Below are positions 1 through 8,113 of a stretch of 46,134 nt of DNA, one piece after another. The DNA is from Butyrivibrio sp. WCD3002. Lineage in GTDB: Bacteria; Bacillota; Clostridia; Lachnospirales; Lachnospiraceae. A program made the translations under genes and the position numbers. The stretch's first letter is position 1. Each line of letters starts with the position of its first letter. The notes under the pieces were generated by a model. That model made no database searches. It had not been told where the DNA came from and saw only the letters and a list, made by a program, of their open reading frames with translations. The DNA is taken from positions 1 to 46,134 of the forward strand of contig NZ_AUJO01000027.1 of assembly GCF_000424265.1 (NCBI RefSeq). Reading direction: 5' to 3'.

Positions 1-118
1 TCTGTCCGTTTTTACCTTGTTAGGTTTGTTTTGTTCTCTGAAATTTCTTTTTGGAATTTTCAGGGTTGCATTACTATTCCATTGTCAAAGTGCTTTGTCT
101 TGGCTTGTCAGCCGCAAC
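1..118 (-). promoter_or_regulatory. Probable rRNA leader with boxA-like element
   Basis: The minus strand downstream of P2 carries AGCACTTTGACAA (82-94), close to the antitermination boxA of E. coli rRNA leaders (TGCTCTTTAACAA). It is followed by a GAATAGTAATGCAACCCTGAA-like stretch that I recognise as resembling 16S leaders of Clostridia. No 16S sequence itself is reached. A 75-codon reading frame on the opposite strand (17-244) is judged spurious. Confidence 0.6.
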
Positions 119-124
119 TCTGAT

Positions 125-153
125 AGATTATCATTTGCAGCTCTTTTTGTCAA
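125..153 (-). promoter_or_regulatory. Downstream promoter of probable rRNA operon (P2)
   Basis: A second strong promoter on the minus strand: TTGACA at 148-153, a 17-bp spacer, and TAATCT at 125-130. Upstream of the -35 the strand is very A/T-rich (about 154-180), like an UP element. The two stacked consensus promoters and the leader after them fit a stable-RNA operon rather than a protein gene. Confidence 0.78.
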
Positions 154-243
154 GAACTTTTTTAATTTATTTTTGTTCGCTTTTTGTGTAGTCGCTGAAG
201 CCTTCCGGTCAGTCGTTTCTATCACTCGTAGCGAGCGAATATA

Positions 244-272
244 AATATACCATCCACCTCTTATGGTGTCAA
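244..272 (-). promoter_or_regulatory. Upstream promoter of probable rRNA operon (P1)
   Basis: On the minus strand a perfect -35 box TTGACA (267-272) is separated by 17 bp from a -10 box TATATT (244-249). It fires leftwards, out of the window, and is followed by the second promoter at 125-153. No coding gene lies between it and the left edge. The tandem arrangement is typical of rRNA operons; that the 16S gene lies just beyond base 1 is an inference. Confidence 0.75.
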
Positions 273-297
273 TGAGAATTTTTGAATTAATAAAAAA

Positions 298-747
298 TTA
301 ATTAAATAGGTCGATTAACGATGTAATTGTAAATTTTATGGCACCTTCAAAGTCGTAACCAATAATGTAATTCAGGATTCTTAACCAGATATAAATCTCG
401 ATAAAGCCAAAGGCCGAACCAAGGAGTTTATTTACCGAACTGACCATTGGTACATTTCTGGATCCCCTTACGCCTTTTGAGATGCCCTGGATTACTCTGT
501 AGATTGCAACCACAACCGCTATTCTTACTATAGAAGAAATTATATTAAGCCCCCCACCGTTTAAGAACTTATCCAATATACCTGCTGTCAGATTAAGCAC
601 AACAAAGCCTACTGCCAGGGCGGCTATTTCAAGAAGTTCAGATATGAGCCCGTATTTATATCCGTATGCAATTCTCCACATTAACATAATGACAACCGCA
701 AGTGTCACTATCACCTGCGGTTGAGTAATAAAATTCACGATATCCAT
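298..747 (-). CDS. CvpA-like multi-pass membrane protein
   Basis: The 149-residue protein is almost entirely hydrophobic, with about four membrane segments (roughly residues 10-27, 36-57, 70-90 and 108-128) and short polar loops. Length and layout match the CvpA/colicin V production family of small integral membrane proteins, whose biochemical role is unclear. It is the last gene of a minus-strand run (galM, DUF5711-like, this gene), 14 bp after its neighbour, and precedes the rRNA-type promoters. The family call is from topology and general similarity, not a diagnostic motif. Confidence 0.5.
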   Translation of the reverse strand: MDIVNFITQPQVIVTLAVVIMLMWRIAYGYKYGLISELLEIAALAVGFVVLNLTAGILDKFLNGGGLNIISSIVRIAVVVAIYRVIQGISKGVRGSRNVPMVSSVNKLLGSAFGFIEIYIWLRILNYIIGYDFEGAIKFTITSLIDLFN

Positions 748-761
748 ACTATTTATCCCTA

Positions 762-1988
762 TTAATTTAGTTCAAGGGTATCTATTGATCCATCCGTAAC
801 CAAAAGGAATTTACTTCTGACATTGGTAGGTATCATTACCTTAACGGCTCGATCAAAATTACCTCTGAATTTTTCATTTCCATTCATGTCGCAAAGAAGG
901 AATTCACTTTCGCCATAAACTCCAATCTGCTCGTTATCAAAGAACACATCTACATATTCAATATTGAAGAAAACCTTTGTCACGAGACTCCCCTGAGTAT
1001 TATAGACCTGAAGTCTGTATGCTCCTTCTTCAGTGTTATTAATGAAAACAACACCTACATAGGATTCATTGTAGAAAACAGATTTGATTTCTTCGTCGCC
1101 TGTCATGGCTTCCGTCTGGCTTGTCGGAACCTCGTTACCGGAAAAGAACATAATGCGGTCATCCGCTGCAGCAAATATCTTACTGTCATTCATAAACTGC
1201 ACATAGGGTACCACCGTTTCGGGATAATCATATCCGCTTGCGTAATTATCGGTATTATTCTGTCCTACTGCACCAAAGTTAAAAAACGCAACGCTTGTCT
1301 TAATCCTACCGTTATCAGCTTTGAGATATGATACGCAAACAAGCTCTCCGCTTGGAGAAATGCTAACATCTACAGGATATCCGCTATCCTGCATTGTGGT
1401 CTTAAAGCTCGCAAGTGTATTTCCGGATGGATCAAACAGATAAATCCATGTCACATTTTGATCATCCAACACTGCAGCAACTACTCCCTGTGATGCCACG
1501 CAAAAATCTCTGATAGGAAGATTGGTCTCTATCTCGCCAAGAGATCCGCCTGTATTGGCAACGTATATATTGTGACCGTTATAATCACCTATTGCCACTA
1601 CATTTTTACAGGTATGAATTGTGGGATTCTGCATCTGGTATGTTCTGTTCCACAGCTGCTCGCCGGCTGCATTGATACAGCTAACTCCATCCTTACTGTA
1701 CTGAAGAACATATCCGTCAAGATTAATAGCACTTGCCCCTACAGAATCCGATATTCTTACACTGGCAGTAACAGAACTTTCCGTAAAGTGCTTGTCTCTC
1801 CAGCTGATATATATAGCTGCAGATAGAAGACACAGGATGGCTATAATCACCACTGTTCTTACAGCTACCGCTATTTTGTGTTTTCGTATCTTCTCTGTAT
1901 ACGAGGGCTCGCGGTATTCCTGCTCGTCCTCTTCTTCATTATCTGAATTTCTTTTTATATACTTGGTAAAATCTCTGACTTCAGCCAT
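762..1988 (-). CDS. Membrane-anchored DUF5711-like beta-propeller protein
   Basis: The 408-residue protein has a charged cytoplasmic start (1-37, rich in D/E/K/R), one membrane helix at about 38-63, and a long extracellular part made of short repeating beta-strand units such as 'VVAIGDYNGHNIYV' and 'GEFKILF'-style blades. This resembles the PQQ/WD-like propeller of the DUF5711 family found in Clostridia. No enzyme motif is visible. It starts 6 bp from galM's stop and is followed by the CvpA-like gene, so the three are probably cotranscribed. Function unknown; a surface scaffold or sensor is a guess. Confidence 0.6.
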   Translation of the reverse strand: MAEVRDFTKYIKRNSDNEEEDEQEYREPSYTEKIRKHKIAVAVRTVVIIAILCLLSAAIYISWRDKHFTESSVTASVRISDSVGASAINLDGYVLQYSKDGVSCINAAGEQLWNRTYQMQNPTIHTCKNVVAIGDYNGHNIYVANTGGSLGEIETNLPIRDFCVASQGVVAAVLDDQNVTWIYLFDPSGNTLASFKTTMQDSGYPVDVSISPSGELVCVSYLKADNGRIKTSVAFFNFGAVGQNNTDNYASGYDYPETVVPYVQFMNDSKIFAAADDRIMFFSGNEVPTSQTEAMTGDEEIKSVFYNESYVGVVFINNTEEGAYRLQVYNTQGSLVTKVFFNIEYVDVFFDNEQIGVYGESEFLLCDMNGNEKFRGNFDRAVKVMIPTNVRSKFLLVTDGSIDTLELN

Positions 1989-1993
1989 AAAAC

Positions 1994-3034
1994 TTAAATA
2001 AACCTATATACCGTAATAGAATCGTACTCGCGCTCCGGTCCAAACACGGGATCCGGGAATTTCTCGTGATTGATGCAATCCGGATGGAACTGAGTCTCAA
2101 GACAGAAGCCCTCTCTCTTTTTATAGGTAACCCCGTCCTTGCCGCCTTCTGCATCAAGGAAGTTTCCTGAGTAGAACTGGAATGCAGGAAGTGTGGTGTA
2201 GCACTGCATTGTAATGCCGGTCTTTGGACTCTTAACTGTAGCAAAAAGTCTTCTTGTTCCGTCAGCACCATCAATACAGAAATTATGATCATAGCCGCCG
2301 CCAAGCTTTAGCTGTTCGTTGTCAGCATCTATATCCTTGCCGATAGCCTTCTCATTTCTGAAATCAAAAGGAGTTCCCTCTACGCTGGCATATTCGCCTG
2401 TGGGAATAAGGCCTGCGCGAACAGGTGTGGTTGTACTTGAATTGAACTGTGCAACGTGATCACAGATAGAACCTGCACCGTGACCGGAGAGGTTGAAATA
2501 ACAATGATTAGTGATGTTCATAAGAGTCTTAGCATCACTGGTTGCATGGTAGTGAATTGAAACAGCATCATCCTCAGAGAGACTGTATGTTACCTTAAAC
2601 TCTCTGTTTCCCGAAAAGCCTATATCGCCATCCTCAGCTTTAAGAGTAAAGGTTACGCTGTCTTCAGACTCATCAGCATCCCAAACTCTCTTGTGAAGAC
2701 CATTATCAAAATCACTGTGGAGATTGTTTTCACCGTCATTGATAGCCATGGTGAATTTTTTTCCATCAATGGTATAAGTACCCTTATCAACGCGGTTTGC
2801 ACTGGGGCCAACAACAACGCCAAGGAAGCAATCGTTGCCATAGTATCCGGAAATATCCTCATAACCAAGGGCAACGTCAACCTTGTTTCCATCCTTATCC
2901 TTAACGATTATGCCACGAATTGCGGCACCATAATTCATTACGCTGAGCTCTGTGCCCTTTTCATTTGTGATATGGTAGCCATAGATAGGTGCACCCTGTT
3001 TTGATTCTCCCAAAAACTCCCTCTTTACAGTCAT
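1994..3034 (-). CDS. galM: Aldose 1-epimerase (mutarotase)
   Basis: This 346-residue protein has the usual GalM length. Family signatures are visible: the 'NHCYFNLSGHG' block with the catalytic histidine near residue 177, an upstream 'HYHATSD' histidine, 'PTGEYASVEGTPFDFR', and the C-terminal 'FCLETQFHPD' with the catalytic glutamate. It interconverts the alpha and beta anomers of galactose or glucose in the cytoplasm, feeding the Leloir pathway. There is no other galactose gene nearby; it sits between recR and two membrane-protein genes, so context adds little. Confidence 0.92.
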   Translation of the reverse strand: MTVKREFLGESKQGAPIYGYHITNEKGTELSVMNYGAAIRGIIVKDKDGNKVDVALGYEDISGYYGNDCFLGVVVGPSANRVDKGTYTIDGKKFTMAINDGENNLHSDFDNGLHKRVWDADESEDSVTFTLKAEDGDIGFSGNREFKVTYSLSEDDAVSIHYHATSDAKTLMNITNHCYFNLSGHGAGSICDHVAQFNSSTTTPVRAGLIPTGEYASVEGTPFDFRNEKAIGKDIDADNEQLKLGGGYDHNFCIDGADGTRRLFATVKSPKTGITMQCYTTLPAFQFYSGNFLDAEGGKDGVTYKKREGFCLETQFHPDCINHEKFPDPVFGPEREYDSITVYRFI

Positions 3035-3054
3035 TTCATTTTCCTCCGTTTACA

Positions 3055-3654
3055 TTAAAGTTCTGTTCTGCCTTCCAATGCTCGTAACAATGTAACTTCA
3101 TCAATATATTCAAGGTCGCCGCCAACAGGCACTCCGCTGGCAATTCTCGTAACCTTTATCCCCGTAGGTTTTATAAGCTTACTGATATACATAGCTGTGG
3201 TTTCGCCCTCAAGGCTGGAATTGGTGGCAATTATTACCTCATCCACATCCTCTCCCTGGAGCCTTGTAACAAGCTCCGTCAGCTTGATGTCGCCGGGGCC
3301 TATACCCAGCATGGGTGAAATTGCTCCGTGAAGCACGTGGTATACGCCTTCGTATTTTCCTGTTTTTTCATAAGCAGCAAGATCACGGGTATTCTCAACG
3401 ACCATTATGGTGCGGTGATCTCGCTTTTCATTTGCACAGATAGGACAGAGCTCATCATCCGTCAGCGTATAACACTCCTTGCAGTAGTGCACGTTTTCCC
3501 TGGCATTTACTATCGAATCCGCAAGTCTTTTTACCCTGTCCTTAGGAAGTCCTATCAGATAAAAAGCAAGTCTTTGCGCAGATTTTCCACCTATACCGGG
3601 AAGTGAAGCAAGCTCTTCAATAAGCTTATTAATATGTCCGCTGTATAAATCCAT
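3055..3654 (-). CDS. recR: Recombination mediator RecR
   Basis: A full-length 199-residue RecR. An N-terminal helix-hairpin-helix region 'LASLPGIGGKSAQRLAFYL' is followed by a four-cysteine zinc motif (CKEC...CPIC, about 57-72) and a Toprim domain from about residue 80 ('VVENTRDLAAYEKTG', then 'GIGPGDI'). With RecF and RecO it helps load RecA on gapped DNA. The ybaB stop and the recR start share bases in a TAATG overlap, so the two are translationally coupled. The order dnaX-ybaB-recR is conserved across Firmicutes. Confidence 0.97.
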   Translation of the reverse strand: MDLYSGHINKLIEELASLPGIGGKSAQRLAFYLIGLPKDRVKRLADSIVNARENVHYCKECYTLTDDELCPICANEKRDHRTIMVVENTRDLAAYEKTGKYEGVYHVLHGAISPMLGIGPGDIKLTELVTRLQGEDVDEVIIATNSSLEGETTAMYISKLIKPTGIKVTRIASGVPVGGDLEYIDEVTLLRALEGRTEL

Positions 3655-4004
3655 TAAAATGAAAGTCCTCCAAGACCTCCAAGGCCGCCTGTCATTTTGC
3701 CCATGATGTCACCCTGAGCTTTATCTGCCTGATCCATAGCTTCGTTAACCGCTGCAACAATCATGTCCTGAAGCATCTCTACATCATCGGGATCAACTGC
3801 ATCAGGTGCGATTGTGATCGCTGTAAGCTTCTTTGAACCTGTAACTGTAGCCTCTACAGCACCGCCACCTGCACTTGCCTTAAACTCCTTGGTCTCGAGC
3901 TCCTTCTGGCTCTCCTCCATCTGGCGCTGCATGCGCTGTGCCTGCTTCATAAGATTGTTCATGTTACCGGGCATTCCGCCGGGAAATCCTCCACGTTTTG
4001 CCAT
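3654..4004 (-). CDS. YbaB/EbfC family nucleoid-associated protein
   Basis: A 116-residue protein with the YbaB/EbfC pattern: a Gly/Met-rich start, a long amphipathic helix with '[19 protein letters not shown]', a central beta hairpin '[22 protein letters not shown]', and a C-terminal helix with '[14 protein letters not shown]'. Family members form dimers that bind DNA and influence nucleoid structure. It lies between dnaX (19 bp upstream) and recR (overlapping). The C-terminus is glycine-rich (GGLGGLGGL), common in Gram-positive members. Confidence 0.95.
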   Translation of the reverse strand: MAKRGGFPGGMPGNMNNLMKQAQRMQRQMEESQKELETKEFKASAGGGAVEATVTGSKKLTAITIAPDAVDPDDVEMLQDMIVAAVNEAMDQADKAQGDIMGKMTGGLGGLGGLSF

Positions 4005-4023
4005 TTATAAATCCTCCATTTTC

Positions 4024-5859
4024 TTATTCAGTGGTTTCATCGTTATCATCTTTTTCTTCGAATGCATTCTCTTCATCGCTCATCTGCTGTTCGCTATATG
4101 CATTCTCATTGTCCATCATTGATGGTGGGCCATAATCTTCATCATCATAGCCTGTTATGATGTCGCCGCCGGAATTATCAAAGCCATCTGTTATGTCATC
4201 ATCAGAACCGTTGCCCATGATTTCAGGAACATCCGGCATGCTCTCCTCATCTTCAGTTACAATATCAAAGTGGATATTGTTAAGGCTGACATACTGTTCC
4301 GAAACTGGCCTGTCCTGGCTTGCATATCTCATTTCAAAATCAACATGCTTACCTATTGCTTCATCAAGAACCGCTGAAAGCTCACTTTTTCCGGGCTCTT
4401 CATTATACTTATCAACCCGTTCCTTTACGCCAAGAACTATGAAAAGCTTGCCGTCATTTCCCTGGCTAAGAACCGCTTTCTCTAAGTAAATTCGCATGGG
4501 ATTCTGCATTTTTATCAGAATCCTTCCCCAGTCATTAACTACTCTTTTTACATCCTCTGCCACAGCGAGCTCAAGAGCTTCCTGCTTCTGGGTTTCAATC
4601 GGAGCTGCTTCGTCAGATAATCTACCTGCAGGAGCACCTGCTCCGCCGGAAATTGAATTCACAGCGATCTTGCCGCTTTTTATGCCGCTTAGAATCTTCT
4701 CGGATTCTGCATTTTTTTCTTCAAGGATACGCACTCTGTCAGTCAATGCCTCGTTGCTATCCTCCATCTGCGGCTTACAAATACGAATCAGAGTAACCTC
4801 TATAAGAATACGTTTTTGAGTCGCAAAACGCAAGTTTGCTGACAGCTCTGAGAACACTCTGATATAACGCATTATGGTATCTACATCCGTTCCTTCAGAT
4901 AGTTCTTTTAGCGTGCGGAGATTGTCGGTAGACATATCCACAGCATCTTCCATATTGTCGGAAGCTGTAACCAGCATCAAATTGCGCAGATACCAGATAA
5001 AATCGCTGACAAATTGTGCAAGCTCTCTGCCCTGAATAACTATCTCGGATAAAAGCTCCAAGGCCCCTGTAACATCCTGCTTGATAAGATATGAAAAGAG
5101 GTCGCCGAAAACTTTTGTATCAACTGCTCCAAGAACACCGAGAACTCTGTCGTAGGTCAGCTCCTCACCGTAGTTAAAAGCAATGCACTGATCCAGCAGA
5201 CTTAGTGAGTCTCTCATGGAACCATCTGCTGCCTTGGCAATATATCTAAGGGCTTTATCCTCAACCGCTACATTCTCTGCATCTACGACTTCGCGAAGTC
5301 TGTCAGTTATTGTATCAATGGTGATTCTGTGGAAGTCATAACGCTGACATCTTGAAAGAATCGTAATTGGGATTTTGTGAACCTCTGTGGTGGCAAGAAT
5401 GAAAATTACGTATGACGGTGGTTCCTCAAGACTCTTTAAGAGCGCATTAAAAGCGCCCGTCGAGAGCATGTGAACCTCGTCGATTATATAAACCTTGTAT
5501 TTACCTATTGTGGGTGAATATGAGATCTCATCAATGATCTGTCTGATGTTCTCAACGCCGTTATTAGAAGCAGCATCTATCTCAATGACATTGCCCATGG
5601 CTGCTCCCGACTCAATCGCTTTACAAGTGGGACACTCGCCGCAGGGATTTCCATCCTTTGGTGTCTCGCAGTTGACAGCTCTTGCCATTATTTTTGCTAC
5701 AGAGGTCTTTCCTGTACCTCTTGTTCCGCAAAACAGATAGGCATGTCCAACTCTGTCAGATTTGATCTGATTCTTCAGCGTCGTAACAATATGATCCTGC
5801 CCCTTCACATCATCGAAAATGGGCGGTCTGAATTTTCTATATAAAGCTACGTATGCCAT
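4024..5859 (-). CDS. dnaX: DNA polymerase III subunits gamma/tau
   Basis: The clamp-loader ATPase, 611 residues from the chosen start. The start at 5859 gives the family N-terminus 'MAYVALYRKFRP', has GGAGTAGGG upstream, and lies downstream of a good promoter at 5920-5948. A longer in-frame reading to 5970 would begin upstream of that promoter and is rejected. Walker A is GTRGTGKT (45-52), the zinc knuckle uses C64, C73, C76 and C79, and 'SLEEPP' follows. The tail from about residue 370 contains the polymerase-binding part and an acidic, Asn/Asp-rich end. I did not look for a programmed gamma frameshift signal in detail. Confidence 0.95.
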   Translation of the reverse strand: MAYVALYRKFRPPIFDDVKGQDHIVTTLKNQIKSDRVGHAYLFCGTRGTGKTSVAKIMARAVNCETPKDGNPCGECPTCKAIESGAAMGNVIEIDAASNNGVENIRQIIDEISYSPTIGKYKVYIIDEVHMLSTGAFNALLKSLEEPPSYVIFILATTEVHKIPITILSRCQRYDFHRITIDTITDRLREVVDAENVAVEDKALRYIAKAADGSMRDSLSLLDQCIAFNYGEELTYDRVLGVLGAVDTKVFGDLFSYLIKQDVTGALELLSEIVIQGRELAQFVSDFIWYLRNLMLVTASDNMEDAVDMSTDNLRTLKELSEGTDVDTIMRYIRVFSELSANLRFATQKRILIEVTLIRICKPQMEDSNEALTDRVRILEEKNAESEKILSGIKSGKIAVNSISGGAGAPAGRLSDEAAPIETQKQEALELAVAEDVKRVVNDWGRILIKMQNPMRIYLEKAVLSQGNDGKLFIVLGVKERVDKYNEEPGKSELSAVLDEAIGKHVDFEMRYASQDRPVSEQYVSLNNIHFDIVTEDEESMPDVPEIMGNGSDDDITDGFDNSGGDIITGYDDEDYGPPSMMDNENAYSEQQMSDEENAFEEKDDNDETTE

Positions 5860-5919
5860 TAAAAGCCCTACTCCCAAAACAAAACTCAGGACACAAAATG
5901 TGTCTTTTTCATCCATGAT

Positions 5920-5948
5920 ATTATACCGAATATTTGGCGCACCAACAA
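5920..5948 (-). promoter_or_regulatory. Promoter of the dnaX-ybaB-recR operon
   Basis: On the minus strand TTGTTG (5943-5948), a 17-bp spacer, and a perfect TATAAT (5920-5925). The predicted transcript starts near 5913 and has a short leader with the hairpin GACACA-TTT-TGTGTC at about 5891-5905 before the dnaX start at 5859. This placement decides the dnaX start codon. Confidence 0.65.
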
Positions 5949-6008
5949 TAACTTTATTGACTAAAAACATTCATCCTCGTATAATGAAAAAGCGCGTAAA
6001 ACGTGCAT

Positions 6009-6095
6009 GGAGTCGTATCAAAGTGGTCGTAATGAGGCGCACTCGAAATGCGTTTGTCCTTTTTGGGCACGAGGGTTCGAATCCCTCCGACTCCG
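6009..6095 (+). tRNA. tRNA-Ser (anticodon CGA, reads UCG)
   Basis: The 87-nt sequence folds as a class II tRNA. The acceptor stem is GGAGTCG/CGACTCC with discriminator G, as expected for serine. A 3-bp D stem is followed by anticodon loop CTCGAAA, giving anticodon CGA on the stem GCGCA/TGCGT. The long variable arm is GTCC-TTTTT-GGGC, and the T arm is GAGGG-TTCGAAT-CCCTC. The 3' CCA is not encoded. It is the only plus-strand gene in the window and ends in the hairpin at 6102-6137. Confidence 0.95.
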
Positions 6096-6101
6096 CTATA
6101 A

Positions 6102-6137
6102 AAAAGTGCCGACAGATTTGATTCTGCCGGCACTTTT
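6102..6137. terminator. Bidirectional terminator between tRNA-Ser and glmS
   Basis: An inverted repeat with 15 pairing positions and one mismatch (AAAAGTGCCGACAGA against TCTGCCGGCACTTTT, loop about 6 nt). It ends in T runs on both strands, so it can stop the rightward tRNA transcript and the leftward glmS transcript, whose stop codon is at 6143. Confidence 0.85.
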
Positions 6138-6142
6138 GATTT

Positions 6143-8011
6143 TTATTCTACAGTAACGCTCTTTGCCAGGTTTCTTGGCTTATCAACATCAAGACCTCTT
6201 GCTACCGATACGTAGTATCCAAGAAGCTGAAGCGGGATAACCGCAAGTGAACCAATGAAGTGCTTGTCCATCTTAGGAACGTAGGTTACAAAGTCTGCTG
6301 TATCCTCGATCTCATATTTTCCATAAGCTGTAAGGCCCATGAGGTATGCGCCTCTACTCTTACATTCAACCATGTTGGAGATTGTCTTTTCATAGAGATC
6401 ATCCTGTCCAAGGATACCTATTACAAGAGTACCATCCTCGATAAGGCTGATGGTTCCATGCTTAAGCTCACCTGCAGCATAGGCCTCTGAGTGAATGTAG
6501 GATACTTCCTTCATCTTAAGGCTGCCCTCTAAGCCGATGGCATAATCGATACCTCTTCCGATAAAGAATACATCCTTGGCATTTGCAATCTTAGCTGCAA
6601 ACCACTGAAGTCTTTCCTTATCATCAAGCACCTTCTGTATGCACTCAGGGATTCTGGTGATCTCTGAAATATAGTTTGTGTAATCCTTTTTTGATATCTT
6701 CTCACGTACAATTGCAAAGCGGAGACCAAGAAGATATGTAGCTACAAGCTGGCAGCTGTATGCCTTGGTTGTAGCAACTGAAATCTCAGGTCCTGCAAGT
6801 GTATAAAGAACGTGATCTGCTTCTCTTGCGATAGATGAACCAACTACGTTAACGATAGCAAGAGTCTTTACGCCGTTATCCTTGGCTTCACGAAGAGCTG
6901 CAAGAGTATCTGCTGTCTCGCCTGACTGTGAAATGCAGATTACAAGAGCATCCTTCTCAAGGATAGGCTTTCTGTATCTAAATTCTGATGCAAGCTCGAC
7001 CCTTACAGGAATTCTTGCAAGGTCCTCGATTACATACTGAGCCGCCATTCCGACGTGCCATGCGGAACCGCAGGCAACGATTGTAATAGATGAGATATTC
7101 TTAATCTCTTCGTCAGTAATACCAACCTCTGAAAGATTTACTTCACCCTTCTTTACCAGTGAATTGATGGTATCCTGGATAGCCTTAGGCTGCTCGTGAA
7201 TCTCCTTCATCATGAAGTGCTCATAGCCGCCACGCTCTGCTGCTTCAGCAGTGTACTTAATCTCAACAAGCTCTTTCTCAATCTGATCGCCGTTGAGGTC
7301 GTAGAACTCAGCTTTACCGGGGATGAGGCGTGCCATCTCGTTGTTGCCTATGTAGTAAACATTCTTAGTATGGTTAAGAATAGCGGGAACATCTGATGCA
7401 ACAAAAGTCTCACCATTATTTATACCGATGATCATGGGGCTGTCTTTTCTTGCAACATAGATCTCGTCCGGATAATCCGAGAACATAACTTCAATAGCAT
7501 AGGATCCGCGTACACGTACCATGGTCTTGGCAAGTGCATCGATGGGGCCCATCTTATACTTCTTGTAGTAGTAGTCAATAAGCTTAATTGCAACCTCTGT
7601 ATCTGTATCAGAATAAAACTCATAACCGTTTTTGACGAGCTTTTCTTTGAGTTCCTGATAGTTCTCAATAATTCCGTTATGTACGCCAACAACAGCTGAT
7701 TCAACAGGACCTGAAGCAGAGCCTGTGCAGTTGCCGGAAACATGCGGGTGAGCGTTTGTCTGTGAAGGGCCGCCATGTGTAGCCCATCTGGTATGACCAA
7801 TACCGCAGCATCCAACTACAGACTTACCATTGTCAGTCTTCTCTTCAAGATTCTTAAGACGACCAACAGCCTTAACAACCTCAGCTCTCTCCTTAGCATT
7901 TCTTACAGCGATTCCTGCAGAGTCGTAGCCTCTGTACTCAAGCTTGGAAAGTCCCTCAAGAAGAATGGGAGCTGCCTGATGCTTACCAATAAATCCAACT
8001 ATTCCGCACAT
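6143..8011 (-). CDS. glmS: Glucosamine-6-phosphate synthase (isomerizing)
   Basis: Makes glucosamine-6-phosphate from fructose-6-phosphate and glutamine, the first committed step to UDP-GlcNAc. The protein starts MCGIVGFIG, exposing the catalytic Cys after Met removal. The class II glutaminase domain covers about 1-240, including 'GHTRWATHG' and 'NGIIENY'. Two SIS domains follow, with 'CGSAWHVG' and 'SQSGETADTL' in the first, and the protein ends in the typical 'DKPRNLAKSVTVE'. It has 622 residues, slightly above the usual 600-610. A start with AAAGGAA upstream fits. The 100-bp leader shows no glmS ribozyme core. Confidence 0.97.
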   Translation of the reverse strand: MCGIVGFIGKHQAAPILLEGLSKLEYRGYDSAGIAVRNAKERAEVVKAVGRLKNLEEKTDNGKSVVGCCGIGHTRWATHGGPSQTNAHPHVSGNCTGSASGPVESAVVGVHNGIIENYQELKEKLVKNGYEFYSDTDTEVAIKLIDYYYKKYKMGPIDALAKTMVRVRGSYAIEVMFSDYPDEIYVARKDSPMIIGINNGETFVASDVPAILNHTKNVYYIGNNEMARLIPGKAEFYDLNGDQIEKELVEIKYTAEAAERGGYEHFMMKEIHEQPKAIQDTINSLVKKGEVNLSEVGITDEEIKNISSITIVACGSAWHVGMAAQYVIEDLARIPVRVELASEFRYRKPILEKDALVICISQSGETADTLAALREAKDNGVKTLAIVNVVGSSIAREADHVLYTLAGPEISVATTKAYSCQLVATYLLGLRFAIVREKISKKDYTNYISEITRIPECIQKVLDDKERLQWFAAKIANAKDVFFIGRGIDYAIGLEGSLKMKEVSYIHSEAYAAGELKHGTISLIEDGTLVIGILGQDDLYEKTISNMVECKSRGAYLMGLTAYGKYEIEDTADFVTYVPKMDKHFIGSLAVIPLQLLGYYVSVARGLDVDKPRNLAKSVTVE

Positions 8012-8085
8012 ATTAAATATTCCTTTCGCGAAAATACTAATTATCTTAGTTAATTGTGTCTAATCTTAGATGTTATATATAACAC

Positions 8086-8094
8086 ATTATAACA
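8086..8094 (-). promoter_or_regulatory. Possible extended -10 promoter of glmS
   Basis: The minus strand has TGTTATAAT, an extended -10 with a perfect TATAAT core, 75 bp upstream of the glmS start. No good -35 is seen at the right distance, which extended -10 promoters can tolerate. It lies in the 100-bp gap between the LtaS-like gene and glmS, supporting separate transcription of glmS. Confidence 0.4.
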
Positions 8095-8113
8095 GTGGAG
8101 GTCAAACTTTCGC

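Noticed and set aside
17..244. A 75-codon plus-strand reading frame at the left edge
   Set aside because: It lies antisense to two consensus promoters and a boxA-like leader, has no ribosome site and matches no protein family I know.
1572..2001. Plus-strand reading frames opposite the DUF5711-like gene
   Set aside because: They are antisense to a well-supported gene, lack ribosome sites and have no protein-like composition.
5860..5970. Longer N-terminus for DnaX
   Set aside because: The extra 37 residues overlap and precede the promoter at 5920-5948 and do not look like DnaX; family homology begins at the internal Met at 5859.
8012..8113. glmS ribozyme upstream of glmS
   Set aside because: The leader is only about 100 bp and AT-rich, with no recognisable ribozyme core or the expected double-pseudoknot sequences.
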